The translations under genes and the position numbers were made by a program. Below the pieces are notes generated by a model. That model was not told the origin of the DNA. It was given only the letters and a program-made list of their open reading frames with translations, and did no database searches. A stretch of DNA of 64,000 bases. Source: Azonexus sp. Its GTDB lineage: Bacteria; Pseudomonadota; Gammaproteobacteria; Burkholderiales; Rhodocyclaceae. Of the stretch, positions 9,602 through 18,403 are shown piece by piece (within the stretch, counting starts at the first letter, position 1; each line of letters begins with the position of its first letter). The stretch is from NCBI RefSeq assembly GCF_030824335.1, contig NZ_JAVBXX010000011.1:226368-290367 (forward strand), in the 5' to 3' direction.

Positions 9602-9862
9602 TTATTTTCCAGACTCGCACTTCTTCATGAAAGAGTTCTTGGCAGCACCAGCCAGCGGCTTGCCATTTTTGTCGAGCGCCTTGCTGGCACACTGCTGGCC
9701 GAGCTGTTCGCGTTCGCATTTTTTCATGAAGGAATTTTTTGCCGCACCAGCCAGTGGCTTGCCTTCCTTGCTGACTGCCTGGGCTTCACAGTTCGCGGGC
9801 TCGGCAATGGCAAAGCTGGCAGCAAACAGGTGAGCCAGCGCAAAAAAGATGATTTTCTTCAT
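9602..9862 (-). CDS. psiF: PsiF-repeat secreted protein
   Basis: An 86-residue protein with an N-terminal Sec signal (MKKIIFFALAHLFAASFAIA) and two tandem PsiF repeats. Each repeat ends in the near-identical string KPLAGAAKNSFMKKCE and has paired cysteines (CEAQ...KKCE and CASK...KKCE), which suggests two disulfide-bonded periplasmic modules. The family is named after the phosphate-starvation-inducible E. coli gene; its function is unknown. No pho box was identified. It has its own AAGGAG ribosome site and lies between icd and an unknown gene. Confidence 0.8.
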   Translation of the reverse strand: MKKIIFFALAHLFAASFAIAEPANCEAQAVSKEGKPLAGAAKNSFMKKCEREQLGQQCASKALDKNGKPLAGAAKNSFMKKCESGK

Positions 9863-9883
9863 TTGAGTCTCCTTTAACGACGT

Positions 9884-9906
9884 AAAAACCTCACCGTTGG
9901 ATGAGG
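9884..9906 (-). terminator. Terminator of dimeric icd
   Basis: On the minus strand CCTCA and TGAGG form a stem around an 8-base loop, followed directly by TTTTT. It lies about 20 bases past the icd stop codon. Confidence 0.65.
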
Positions 9907-9925
9907 CAGTTTTCCAGCAAGCAGC

Positions 9926-11167
9926 TTACATGCGCGCGATCATCGCATCACCAAACTCGGAGCATGACAACTCATCAGCCCCGTCCATCAGGCGGGCAAA
10001 ATCGTAGGTCACTTTCTTGTCGCAGATCGCCGCTTCCATCGCCTTGATGACGAGATTGGCAGCTTCCTTCCAGCCCAGGTGGCGCAGCATCATTTCGGCT
10101 GACAGGATCAGCGAGCCGGGATTGACCTTGTCGAGGCCGGCATACTTCGGCGCGGTCCCGTGCGTCGCTTCGAAACAGGCGTACTGGTCGGAAATGTTGG
10201 CGCCCGGGGCAATGCCAATGCCGCCGACCTGCGCCGCCAGCGCGTCGGAAATGTAGTCGCCGTTCAGGTTGGTGGTGACGATGGTGTCGTACTCGGCCGG
10301 ACGCAGCAGGATCTGCTGCAGGAAGGCATCGGCAATGGAATCCTTGACGATGACTTCGCGACCGCTGTTCGGATTGCGGAACTTGCACCACGGACCGCCA
10401 TCGATCAATTCGGCACCGAATTCCTCGATGGCCACCTTGTAGGCGGTGTCGCGGAACAGGCCTTCCGTGAACTTCATGATGTTGCCCTTGTGCACGATGG
10501 TCAGCGACTTGCGGTCGTTGGCGATGACATACTTCAGCGCAGCGCGCACCAGGCGGGTCGTCCCCTCGATGGAAATCGGCTTGATGCCGATGCCTGAAGT
10601 TTCCGGGAAACGAATCTTCTTGACGCCCATTTCCTTCTGCAGGAATTCGATGACCTTCTTCGCCCCATCCGACTGCGCCGACCACTCGATCCCGGCGTAA
10701 ATATCTTCGGTGTTTTCGCGGAAGATGACCATGTTGGTCAGTTCCGGATGTTTCAGCGGCGACGGCACGCCCTTGAAATACTGCACCGGGCGGACGCACT
10801 GATAGAGATCCAGCTCCTGGCGCAGGGCCACATTCAGCGAACGGATGCCGCCCCCGACCGGTGTCGTCATCGGCCCCTTGATGGAGACCGAATATTCCTT
10901 CAAGGCGGCGAAGGTTTCCTGCGGTAACCACTCGTCCGGACCATACAACTGGGTGGATTTTTCCCCGGCATAAACTTCCATCCAGTGAATTTTCCTTTTG
11001 CCGCCATAAGCCTTGTCGACCGCAGCATCGATGACCTTGATCATGACCGGTGTGATATCGATGCCGATACCATCGCCTTCAATGAAAGGAATGATCGGAT
11101 TATCCGGGGTCGGCTGCCCCGGAACGATTTTCGCACCACCCTGCGGAACCTTGATATGAGATGTCAT
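9926..11167 (-). CDS. icd: NADP-dependent isocitrate dehydrogenase, homodimeric type
   Basis: Oxidises isocitrate to 2-oxoglutarate in the TCA cycle (cytoplasm). The 413 residues match the E. coli-type enzyme. The phosphorylatable Ser110 lies in [20 protein letters not shown], the segment targeted by AceK. Other signatures are [12 protein letters not shown] near the N-terminus and [23 protein letters not shown]. The ATG at 11167 has GGAG eight bases upstream; the longer frame from 11260 is untranslated leader that overlaps a promoter. A second, unrelated isocitrate dehydrogenase lies directly upstream on the same strand. Confidence 0.96.
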   Translation of the reverse strand: MTSHIKVPQGGAKIVPGQPTPDNPIIPFIEGDGIGIDITPVMIKVIDAAVDKAYGGKRKIHWMEVYAGEKSTQLYGPDEWLPQETFAALKEYSVSIKGPMTTPVGGGIRSLNVALRQELDLYQCVRPVQYFKGVPSPLKHPELTNMVIFRENTEDIYAGIEWSAQSDGAKKVIEFLQKEMGVKKIRFPETSGIGIKPISIEGTTRLVRAALKYVIANDRKSLTIVHKGNIMKFTEGLFRDTAYKVAIEEFGAELIDGGPWCKFRNPNSGREVIVKDSIADAFLQQILLRPAEYDTIVTTNLNGDYISDALAAQVGGIGIAPGANISDQYACFEATHGTAPKYAGLDKVNPGSLILSAEMMLRHLGWKEAANLVIKAMEAAICDKKVTYDFARLMDGADELSCSEFGDAMIARM

Positions 11168-11259
11168 GGCGACTCCTATGATTTTGTTTTCAGGCGGCAG
11201 AAAGCCTGTTGGACTCCCTGACCTGTCCGGTTTTACGTCCCCGGCGGCCAGCCCGGTCA

Positions 11260-11289
11260 ATTATGGAACAAATTGCATGGGAATGTCAG
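11260..11289 (-). promoter_or_regulatory. Probable sigma-70 promoter of icd
   Basis: On the minus strand CTGACA (11289-11284) and CATAAT (11265-11260) are separated by 18 bases, each one mismatch from consensus. This places the transcript start about 85 bases before the icd ATG. Confidence 0.5.
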
Positions 11290-11328
11290 CGTGACAGCCA
11301 TACAGCCAAGAAGGCTCTGGATGAGCAT

Positions 11329-11364
11329 AAAAAAACCCGGCCCTCCGCTCACGCAGAGGCCGGG
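11329..11364 (-). terminator. Terminator of monomeric icd
   Basis: On the minus strand GCCCGGCC pairs with GGCCGGG around a short loop, and a run of seven T follows. It lies about 20 bases after the monomeric isocitrate dehydrogenase stop and separates the two icd genes. Confidence 0.85.
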
Positions 11365-11385
11365 CTTCCTGATTCAGCAGCTGGC

Positions 11386-13626
11386 TCAGGCGATACGCGC
11401 AGCCTTCAGTGCGGCGTTCAGCGTCGGGCTCGGACGCATCACGGCCTTGCACTTCTCCGGATCAGCCTTGTAGTAACCACCGATGTCGACCGGCTTGCCC
11501 TGCACCGTCTTCATCTCGGCAACGATTTGCGCTTCGCTGTCGGCCAGAACCTTGGCCAGCTTGGTGAAGTGCGCAGCCAGTTCGGCATCGTCCTTCTGGG
11601 TGGCCAGTTCCTGCGCCCAGTACATGGCGAGGTAGAACTGCGAACCGCGATTGTCCAGCTCACCGGTCTTCGGCGACGGCGACTTGTTGTTGTCCAAGAG
11701 CTTGCCGGTGGCGGCATCGAGCGTCTTGGCCAAGAGCTTGGCGCGGGCATTGTTTTCCTTGATGCCCAGTTCTTCCAGCGACACCGCCAGGGCCAGGAAC
11801 TCACCCAGCGAATCCCAGCGCAGGTGGTTTTCCTGCGTCAGCTGCTGCACGTGCTTCGGGGCCGAACCGCCGGCACCGGTTTCGTACATGCCGCCGCCGT
11901 TCATCAGCGGCACGATGGACAGCATCTTGGCCGAGGTGCCGAGTTCCATGATCGGGAACAGGTCGGTCAGGTAATCGCGCAGGATGTTGCCGGTCACCGA
12001 AATGGTGTCCAGGCCACGGGCGACGCGCTCCAGCGTGAAGCGCATGGCGCGCACTTGCGACATGATCTGAATGTCGAGACCGCTGGTGTCGTGATCCTTG
12101 AGATACTTCTGGACCTTCTTGATCAGCTCGTTTTCGTGCGGACGATAGGCGTCGAGCCAGAACACGGCCGGCATGCCGGAATTGCGAGCGCGGGTGACGG
12201 CCAGCTTGACCCAGTCGCGGATCGGCGCGTCCTTGACCTGACACATGCGCCAGATGTCGCCGGCTTCGACGTTTTGTGTCAGCAGCACTTCACCGCTGTT
12301 GTTGTCGACGATGTTGGCGATGCCGTCTTCGGCGATTTCGAAAGTCTTGTCGTGTGAGCCGTATTCTTCGGCCTGCTGAGCCATCAGACCGACGTTCGGG
12401 ACGGTGCCCATGGTCTTCGGATCGAAGTTGCCATGCCATTTGACGAAGTTGATCATCTCCTGATAGATGCGGGCAAAGGTCGATTCCGGCATGACGCACT
12501 TGCTGTCGTACTGCTTGCCGTCGGCACCCCACATCTTGCCGCCCTGACGGATCATGGCCGGCATGGAAGCGTCGACGATGATGTCGTTCGGCGAATGGAA
12601 ATTGGTGATGCCCTTGGCCGAGTCGACCATGGCCAGACGCGGACGGTGTTCCTGACAGGCGTGCAGGTCACGGATGATTTCGTCGCGCTTGGATTCCGGC
12701 AGGGTCTTGATCTTCTCGTACAGATCGACCATACCGTTATTGACGTTGATGCCCAGCTCGTCGAAGGTCTTGCCGTGCTTCTCGAAGGCTTCCTTGTAGT
12801 AGATCTTGACGCAATGGCCGAAAACGATCGGGTGCGAGACCTTCATCATCGTCGCCTTGACGTGCAGCGAGTACAGGATGCCGGACTGGCGGCAATCTTC
12901 CAGCGTTTGCTCGTAAAAATCGCACAGCGCCTTCTTGCTCATGAACATCGAGTCGATGATTTCGCCTTCGAGCAGCGACAGCTTCGGCTTCAGCACAGTG
13001 GTCTTGCCGCCTTTGGCGATCAGCTCCATGCGCACTTCGCGCGGTTTGTCCAGGGTCAGCGACTTTTCGCCATGGTAGAAGTCGCCATGATTCATGTGCG
13101 AAACGTGAGTCTGCGACCACTGTTTCCATTCGCCCATCGAGTGCGGACGCTTCTTGGCGTAATTCTTGACAGCCATCGGCGCGCGGCGATCGGAGTTGCC
13201 TTCGCGCAGCACCGGATTGACGGCGGAGCCGAGGCACTTGCCGAAGCGGGCCTTGAGGGCCTTTTCTTCGTCGGTATTGGCCATCTCGGGATAGTCGGGA
13301 ATGGCGTAGCCCTTTTCCTGCAGTTCCTTGACGCAAGCCTTCAACTGAGCAACGGAGGCGCTGATGTTCGGCAGCTTGATAATGTTTGTCTCGGGTTGCA
13401 GGCACTTCTTGCCCAATTCGCCGAGCGTATTCGGGACGCGTTGTTCTTCCGTCAGACACTCGGGGAATTCGGCCAGCACGCGGGCAGAAACGGAAATATC
13501 GGCCTTCTCGATCTCGATGCCGGCCGGCCCCGTAAAGGTGCGGATGATCGGCAAAAAGGCACAAGTCGCCAGCAACGGCGCCTCGTCGGTGAGCGTGTAG
13601 ATAATCTTGGACTTGCCTGCGGACAT
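11386..13626 (-). CDS. icd2: NADP-dependent isocitrate dehydrogenase, monomeric type
   Basis: A 746-residue single-chain isocitrate dehydrogenase, the length of the Azotobacter/Corynebacterium monomeric family and unrelated in sequence arrangement to the dimeric enzyme next to it. It begins [23 protein letters not shown] and contains [19 protein letters not shown] and the [14 protein letters not shown] segment near the substrate/cofactor site. It is cytoplasmic and catalyses the same TCA step. The family lacks the Ser113-type AceK target loop, so this isozyme should escape AceK control. It is transcribed away from aceK, with about 200 bases between the two starts. Confidence 0.95.
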   Translation of the reverse strand: MSAGKSKIIYTLTDEAPLLATCAFLPIIRTFTGPAGIEIEKADISVSARVLAEFPECLTEEQRVPNTLGELGKKCLQPETNIIKLPNISASVAQLKACVKELQEKGYAIPDYPEMANTDEEKALKARFGKCLGSAVNPVLREGNSDRRAPMAVKNYAKKRPHSMGEWKQWSQTHVSHMNHGDFYHGEKSLTLDKPREVRMELIAKGGKTTVLKPKLSLLEGEIIDSMFMSKKALCDFYEQTLEDCRQSGILYSLHVKATMMKVSHPIVFGHCVKIYYKEAFEKHGKTFDELGINVNNGMVDLYEKIKTLPESKRDEIIRDLHACQEHRPRLAMVDSAKGITNFHSPNDIIVDASMPAMIRQGGKMWGADGKQYDSKCVMPESTFARIYQEMINFVKWHGNFDPKTMGTVPNVGLMAQQAEEYGSHDKTFEIAEDGIANIVDNNSGEVLLTQNVEAGDIWRMCQVKDAPIRDWVKLAVTRARNSGMPAVFWLDAYRPHENELIKKVQKYLKDHDTSGLDIQIMSQVRAMRFTLERVARGLDTISVTGNILRDYLTDLFPIMELGTSAKMLSIVPLMNGGGMYETGAGGSAPKHVQQLTQENHLRWDSLGEFLALAVSLEELGIKENNARAKLLAKTLDAATGKLLDNNKSPSPKTGELDNRGSQFYLAMYWAQELATQKDDAELAAHFTKLAKVLADSEAQIVAEMKTVQGKPVDIGGYYKADPEKCKAVMRPSPTLNAALKAARIA

Positions 13627-13835
13627 GCTAACCCCTTGGTGATGGTGTTTGATATGCGGGCCGACGATACGCCGGCACCCTTGCGCGGTGCTTACAGCAA
13701 CCTCGGGAGTATCCGCATCAGCACGCTATCGGTCAACGGTGAAATCGGTTTTCACAGTGCGAATTACGCCAAAAATGCACCATTTTTGGGGATTTCCGGG
13801 TGCTAAACTGACCGACTTCCCCGGGAGTGATGACG

Positions 13836-15635
13836 ATGAAGATTTCGCTCGGCCTGTATGGTGCAAACGCCCACCAGATCGCGCTGGCCCTGATTCAGGG
13901 TTTCAACAAGCATTACACGCTGTTTCGCCAGACCTGCCAGGAGGCCAAGAGACGTTTTGAAAAAGGCGACTGGCAGGACGTACACCGTGCAGTCAGTGAA
14001 CGCATCCGTTTCTACGACGACCGGGTCGATGAATGCGTCGAACGCCTGCGCGGGGAATTCGATGGCGAAAACCTGGACGATGCGACCTGGCAACAGATCA
14101 AGTTGCTCTACATCGGCCTGTTGCTCAATCACAAGCAGCCGGAACTGGCCGAAACCTTCTTCAATTCGGTAACGACCAAGATTCTGCACCGGACTTATTT
14201 CCACAACGATTTCATTTTCGTCCGCCCGACCATTTCCACGGAAAACCTGGAAGGCGACGAAGCCCCCACCTACCGCAGTTACTACGCCGATATCAAAGGC
14301 CTGCGCGGGGCAATCCGCGAAATCGTCCGGGATTTCAACTGGCAGCGCCCGTTTGCCGATCTCGAACGCGACGTGAATTACGTGTATCAGGCGATTCGTC
14401 ACTATCTGCAGGAAATGCCGCGCCGCGAGGACAATTTCCAGATCCAGGTCCTCGGCTCGGCCTTCTATCGCAACAAGGCCGCCTACATCATCGGCAAGGC
14501 AATCAACGGGGCACAGGAATATCCCTTCACCATTCCGGTACTGCATGACCAGGATGGCAAGCTCTTCCTCGATACCGTGCTGCTCGATGCCTGGCGGATC
14601 GGCCTGCTGTTTTCACTGTCGCGCGCCTATTTCATGGTCGACATGGAAGTGCCGTCCAGCTACGTCCAGTTCCTGCGCGCCATCATGCCGAACAAGCCGC
14701 GCTCCGAGATTTACATCATGCTCGGGCTGGGCAAGCAGGGAAAGACGATGTTCTTCCGCGATTTCATCTATCACCTGCATCACTCGCAGGACAAGTTCAT
14801 CATGGCACCCGGCATTCGCGGCTTGGTCATGCTGGTATTCACGCTGCCCTCCTACCCCTACGTGTTCAAGATCATCAAGGACGTGTTCGGCAGTTCCAAG
14901 GACATGGACCGCGCTACCGTCAAAAAGAAATTCATGATGGTCAAGCAGGTCGACCGCGTCGGCCGCATGGCCGATACGCTGGAGTTTTCCAACGTGATGT
15001 TCCCGCTGGCCCGCTTCAGCGCCGAGGTCATGGAAGAGCTGGAACGCCTCGCCCCATCATGCTACGAGATCGACGGCGAGCAGTTGATCATCAAGCACCT
15101 GTACATCGAGCGCCGCATGGAGCCGCTGAATATCCACCTGGAGCGGATGAACAGGGCGAACAACCTGCCAGGCATGGAGCACGCGATCAAGGAATACGGC
15201 AGCGCGATCCGCGAACTGGCGCAAGCCAACATTTTCCCCGGCGACATGCTGTGGAAGAACTTCGGCATCACGCGCTACGGCCGCGTCGTGTTTTACGATT
15301 ACGACGAAATCGAATACATGACCGACATCAACTTCCGCAAAATCCCGCCGGCGCCGGACTTTGAAACCGAGATGTCCGGCGAGGTCTGGTACGGCGTGGC
15401 ACGCAACGATGTGTTCCCGGAAGAATTCGCCACCTTCCTGCTCAGCATGCCGCTGGTGCGCAAGCTGTTCATCAAGCACCACAAGGATTTGCTGTCGACC
15501 ACCTTCTGGCAGGGCGCGCAGGAGAAGATTCGCAACGGCCATGTCGAAGACTTTTTCCCTTATCCGGAAGAGTTGCGTTTCGTGAACTGCCCGCCAGAAC
15601 AAGAAGGTCTGCCGTCAGTTCACGCCCCTCTGTAA
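13836..15635 (+). CDS. aceK: Isocitrate dehydrogenase kinase/phosphatase
   Basis: A 599-residue bifunctional enzyme that phosphorylates and reactivates dimeric isocitrate dehydrogenase, diverting carbon to the glyoxylate shunt. The ATP-binding signature LGLGKQGKT lies at residues 296-304, with FFRDFIYHLHHS and APGIRGLVMLVFTLPSYPYVFK after it. The C-terminal kinase-like lobe has FPGDMLWKNFGITRYGRVVFYDYDEI. The start is the third of three closely spaced candidates (GTG 13827, ATG 13830, ATG 13836), chosen because GGGAG lies eight bases before it. Malate synthase and isocitrate lyase, its usual neighbours, are absent; both isocitrate dehydrogenases are adjacent instead. Confidence 0.95.
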   Translation: MKISLGLYGANAHQIALALIQGFNKHYTLFRQTCQEAKRRFEKGDWQDVHRAVSERIRFYDDRVDECVERLRGEFDGENLDDATWQQIKLLYIGLLLNHKQPELAETFFNSVTTKILHRTYFHNDFIFVRPTISTENLEGDEAPTYRSYYADIKGLRGAIREIVRDFNWQRPFADLERDVNYVYQAIRHYLQEMPRREDNFQIQVLGSAFYRNKAAYIIGKAINGAQEYPFTIPVLHDQDGKLFLDTVLLDAWRIGLLFSLSRAYFMVDMEVPSSYVQFLRAIMPNKPRSEIYIMLGLGKQGKTMFFRDFIYHLHHSQDKFIMAPGIRGLVMLVFTLPSYPYVFKIIKDVFGSSKDMDRATVKKKFMMVKQVDRVGRMADTLEFSNVMFPLARFSAEVMEELERLAPSCYEIDGEQLIIKHLYIERRMEPLNIHLERMNRANNLPGMEHAIKEYGSAIRELAQANIFPGDMLWKNFGITRYGRVVFYDYDEIEYMTDINFRKIPPAPDFETEMSGEVWYGVARNDVFPEEFATFLLSMPLVRKLFIKHHKDLLSTTFWQGAQEKIRNGHVEDFFPYPEELRFVNCPPEQEGLPSVHAPL

Positions 15636-15694
15636 CATCGGGCAGGCAGATAGCACTCGTATAATTGCGAACCGAGACTCACCCAGGATACTGA

Positions 15695-16921
15695 ATGAAA
15701 AGATTTGATGACCTCCTGACCCGTGGCAGCGCATTACTGGCTTTGGCGCTCTGGCTATGGTCGTGGATTGCCGAAGCTCAACCGAATCACTGGTTTGCCG
15801 TGCTGGCCGTTTTGCTGACTACCGCTACCCTGTTTTCACTGCGCGAACGCGAACAGTGGAAAGCGCGGCAAAAAGGCTATGTCAACGAATTGACCGGCGT
15901 CATGTCCGAATACCATGTGCTTTCCAATGAAGCGATGGCACATGCCGAAATGCAGTTCTCGTCACTGGAAAAGGAAATGCACGATGCCCAGACGCTGATC
16001 CGCGAATCGGTATTCAGTCTTTACGGCAGCCTGACCGGCCTCGAATCGCAGTCGAACAGCCAGCAGGAAATCCTCCGTTCGCTGATCAGCGAAATGCTCA
16101 GCATGACCGGCTCCGACGATAGTCACGCCGCAGAGCATGCCGGTCTGCAACGCTTCTTCAGTGAAACCAATGCACTGATCGCCGAATTCGTTGGCAAGAT
16201 GGAGCAATTGCAGGGCACGAGCCGGGGCGTTGCCGAGAGTTTCCGCCAGATGCAGGACAAGGTTGCACGGATTACCGGCACACTCAACGACATTTCCGGC
16301 ATCACCAAACAAACCGACTTGCTGGCACTCAATGCCGCGATCGAAGCTGCCCGCGCCGGGGAGGCTGGACGAGGCTTCGCCGTGGTGGCCGATGAAGTAC
16401 GCACGCTGGCAGCACGAACCGGCGAGTTCAACGTCGATATCCGCCAGGCCCTGAACGACATTCTCGAATCCTTGCGCGATGTGGGACAACGCGTCGATGC
16501 AGCCAGCCAGATTGACCTCAGTGTCGCAGAACGCTCACGCGCCACGCTCGATGAACTCGGCACGGAACTGCTCGGCCTGACCGAGAAGGCACGCGAACAC
16601 TCCAGCAACATCACCAGCATCACTGAGAAAATGCGCGACCTGACGCAGGAAGGCGTCATGGCCATGCAATTCGAGGACATCGTGACCCAGATGATCACGC
16701 GCATCAGTCAGCGCACCGATCATGTGGGTTCTTATATGCACGCTTTCCTCAGCCTGCACCACGATCAGGATGAAAGCGACGGCATACAACGCTTCCGCAA
16801 GCGTAGCCAGCGTTTGCTCGAACTGCTGGTGGATTCGCACGTCAAATCCGATGCGCTGCGCAACCACATGAAATCGACCGGCAATCAAGGACAAGGCGAT
16901 GGCGCGATCGAACTTTTCTGA
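15695..16921 (+). CDS. Methyl-accepting chemotaxis protein without periplasmic sensor
   Basis: A 408-residue chemoreceptor-like protein. Two closely spaced membrane helices lie at about residues 12-50 and leave almost no periplasmic loop. A cytoplasmic coiled coil with the conserved signalling tip [31 protein letters not shown] segment follows, then the [17 protein letters not shown] stretch typical of receptors that sense from the cytoplasm or membrane. No HAMP domain is evident. It could sense membrane energetics or an internal signal; the ligand is unknown. A TATAAT element at 15660-15665 lies 30 bases upstream of its ATG. Confidence 0.85.
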   Translation: MKRFDDLLTRGSALLALALWLWSWIAEAQPNHWFAVLAVLLTTATLFSLREREQWKARQKGYVNELTGVMSEYHVLSNEAMAHAEMQFSSLEKEMHDAQTLIRESVFSLYGSLTGLESQSNSQQEILRSLISEMLSMTGSDDSHAAEHAGLQRFFSETNALIAEFVGKMEQLQGTSRGVAESFRQMQDKVARITGTLNDISGITKQTDLLALNAAIEAARAGEAGRGFAVVADEVRTLAARTGEFNVDIRQALNDILESLRDVGQRVDAASQIDLSVAERSRATLDELGTELLGLTEKAREHSSNITSITEKMRDLTQEGVMAMQFEDIVTQMITRISQRTDHVGSYMHAFLSLHHDQDESDGIQRFRKRSQRLLELLVDSHVKSDALRNHMKSTGNQGQGDGAIELF

Positions 16922-16938
16922 CCTGAACGAAAAAGCAC

Positions 16939-16966
16939 GAAATATTGCGGTCGACCGCAATATTTC
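16939..16966. repeat. Perfect 28-bp palindrome upstream of the YeeE transporter gene
   Basis: The sequence is its own reverse complement over 28 bases, with core TTGCGGTCGACCGCAA flanked by AAATA/TATTT arms and no spacer. It begins 18 bases after the chemoreceptor stop and ends 10 bases before the transporter ATG. It could be a dimeric operator or a cruciform/terminator. Confidence 0.9.
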
Positions 16967-16976
16967 TCAATAAATC

Positions 16977-18032
16977 ATGGGGTTTACCGAGCTTCTGGAA
17001 ACCTTCGGCGAAAAACCCCTGATCGCCATCGCTGGCTTGCTGATCGGCTTGCTGTTCGGCATCTTTGCCCAGCGCTCGCGCTTCTGCCTGCGCTCGGCGG
17101 TCGTTGAATTCTGGAGCCGTCAGGGCTGCGCCAAGCTGGCGATCTGGTTATTCGCGTTTTCCACGGCCGTCATTGCCACGCAAGGTTTCATTGCCGGCGA
17201 CTGGCTGGATGTTTCGCAGGCCCGCCAGTTATCGGCCCGGGGCAGCATTTCCGGTGCGCTGGTCGGTGGTCTGCTGTTCGGCATCGGCATGATCCTGGCG
17301 CGCGGCTGCTCATCGCGCATGTTGGTGCTGGCAGCCAACGGCAACCTGCGCGCCCTGCTCACCGGCCTGATTTTCGCGGTGACTGCGCAGGCCTCGCTGA
17401 ACGGCATCCTGTCACCATTGCGCAGCTGGATATCCGCCTGGTGGACCATCGAAGGGAGTACCCGCGACCTGCTTGCCACAGCGCATGTCGGACAGCTCGG
17501 CGGCATGCTGTTCGGCCTGCTGTGGCTGGCCGCCGCCATCGTTTTTGCCCGGCAAGCCCGGTTGACCGCAAGAGAATGGGTCGGCGGCATCGGGGTCGGC
17601 CTGATGGTCGCCATTGCCTGGCTGACCACCTTTGCCATCGGCAGCAATGCCTTCGAAGTCATGCCGGTGCAAAGCCTCAGCTTCACCGGCCCTTCAGCCG
17701 ACGTGCTGATGCTGGTGCTGTCGCCACCGGGGCAACCCTGGGATTTCGATATCGGTCTGGTACCGGGCGTCGTCCTCGGCTCTTTTCTCGCCGCATTGTG
17801 GGGCAAGGAGTTGAAGCTGGAAGGCTTCACGGATGGGCTGAGCATGCGTCGCTACATCGCTGGCGCGCTATGCATGGGCTTCGGCGGCATGCTGGCCGGC
17901 GGTTGTGCCGTCGGCGCCGGCGTCTCGGGCGCCGCGGTCTTTGCGTTGACCGCCTGGATTTCGCTGATCGGCATGTGGGCCGGCGCCGGACTGGCCGATG
18001 CGCTGATCGACAAGCCGACACGCCGACCTTGA
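16977..18032 (+). CDS. YeeE/YedE-family sulfur-compound transporter
   Basis: A 351-residue polytopic inner-membrane protein of the family that includes the thiosulfate importer TsuA. Its conserved cysteines are visible: Cys37 in QRSRFCLRSAVVEFW, Cys111 in ARGCSSRMLVLAANG and Cys310 in AGGCAVGAGVSG. Its position beside the sox cluster suggests thiosulfate or sulfur-intermediate transport (a SoxT-like role), which is an inference. No good Shine-Dalgarno precedes the ATG; the palindrome lies there instead. It ends tail-to-tail with the small membrane gene at 18040. Confidence 0.85.
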   Translation: MGFTELLETFGEKPLIAIAGLLIGLLFGIFAQRSRFCLRSAVVEFWSRQGCAKLAIWLFAFSTAVIATQGFIAGDWLDVSQARQLSARGSISGALVGGLLFGIGMILARGCSSRMLVLAANGNLRALLTGLIFAVTAQASLNGILSPLRSWISAWWTIEGSTRDLLATAHVGQLGGMLFGLLWLAAAIVFARQARLTAREWVGGIGVGLMVAIAWLTTFAIGSNAFEVMPVQSLSFTGPSADVLMLVLSPPGQPWDFDIGLVPGVVLGSFLAALWGKELKLEGFTDGLSMRRYIAGALCMGFGGMLAGGCAVGAGVSGAAVFALTAWISLIGMWAGAGLADALIDKPTRRP

Positions 18033-18039
18033 TAACTTG

Positions 18040-18384
18040 CTACCGGGCCGGTTTGCGCCACCCCATGAAGGTATAAGCGAGGATGGAGGTCCCGGCCAGA
18101 CCTAAACCAAAGACCAGCGCAATCAGGAACCAGTCGGCCGGACCACCAGCGTCGGTAAAGCCCGACGACGAGACTTTGGCCATCAGGACCAGCGCCAATA
18201 CACCGCCCACCAAGCCAACCAGTTCGGCGCGCACCAGACGCTTCGAATCGATTGTCCGCTCCTTGAGCAGCAGCATGACAAACGCTGCCGTGCCCGCGAC
18301 AATGAGCAAAATCATCAGCCACAGCAGCGGCCCGAGCATTTCCTGAAAGACGGCCAGGAAGACCAGCGGATCGAGTTCTTTCAT
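18040..18384 (-). CDS. Small three-helix membrane protein, last gene of sulfur run
   Basis: A 114-residue protein with three predicted membrane helices (about residues 15-38, 52-70 and 85-105) and charged loops (LLKERTIDSKRLVRAE). I cannot assign a family with confidence. It lies 19 bases downstream of the SQR-like flavoprotein with its own GGAGG site, so it may be a membrane anchor or quinone-side partner of that enzyme. This is inferred from position only. Confidence 0.7.
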   Translation of the reverse strand: MKELDPLVFLAVFQEMLGPLLWLMILLIVAGTAAFVMLLLKERTIDSKRLVRAELVGLVGGVLALVLMAKVSSSGFTDAGGPADWFLIALVFGLGLAGTSILAYTFMGWRKPAR

Positions 18385-18403
18385 CTTTGCATTCCTCCAG
18401 AAA

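Noticed and set aside
12433..13806. A long plus-strand frame opposite monomeric icd
   Set aside because: It is an antisense shadow of a conserved enzyme, with no ribosome site or recognisable motif.
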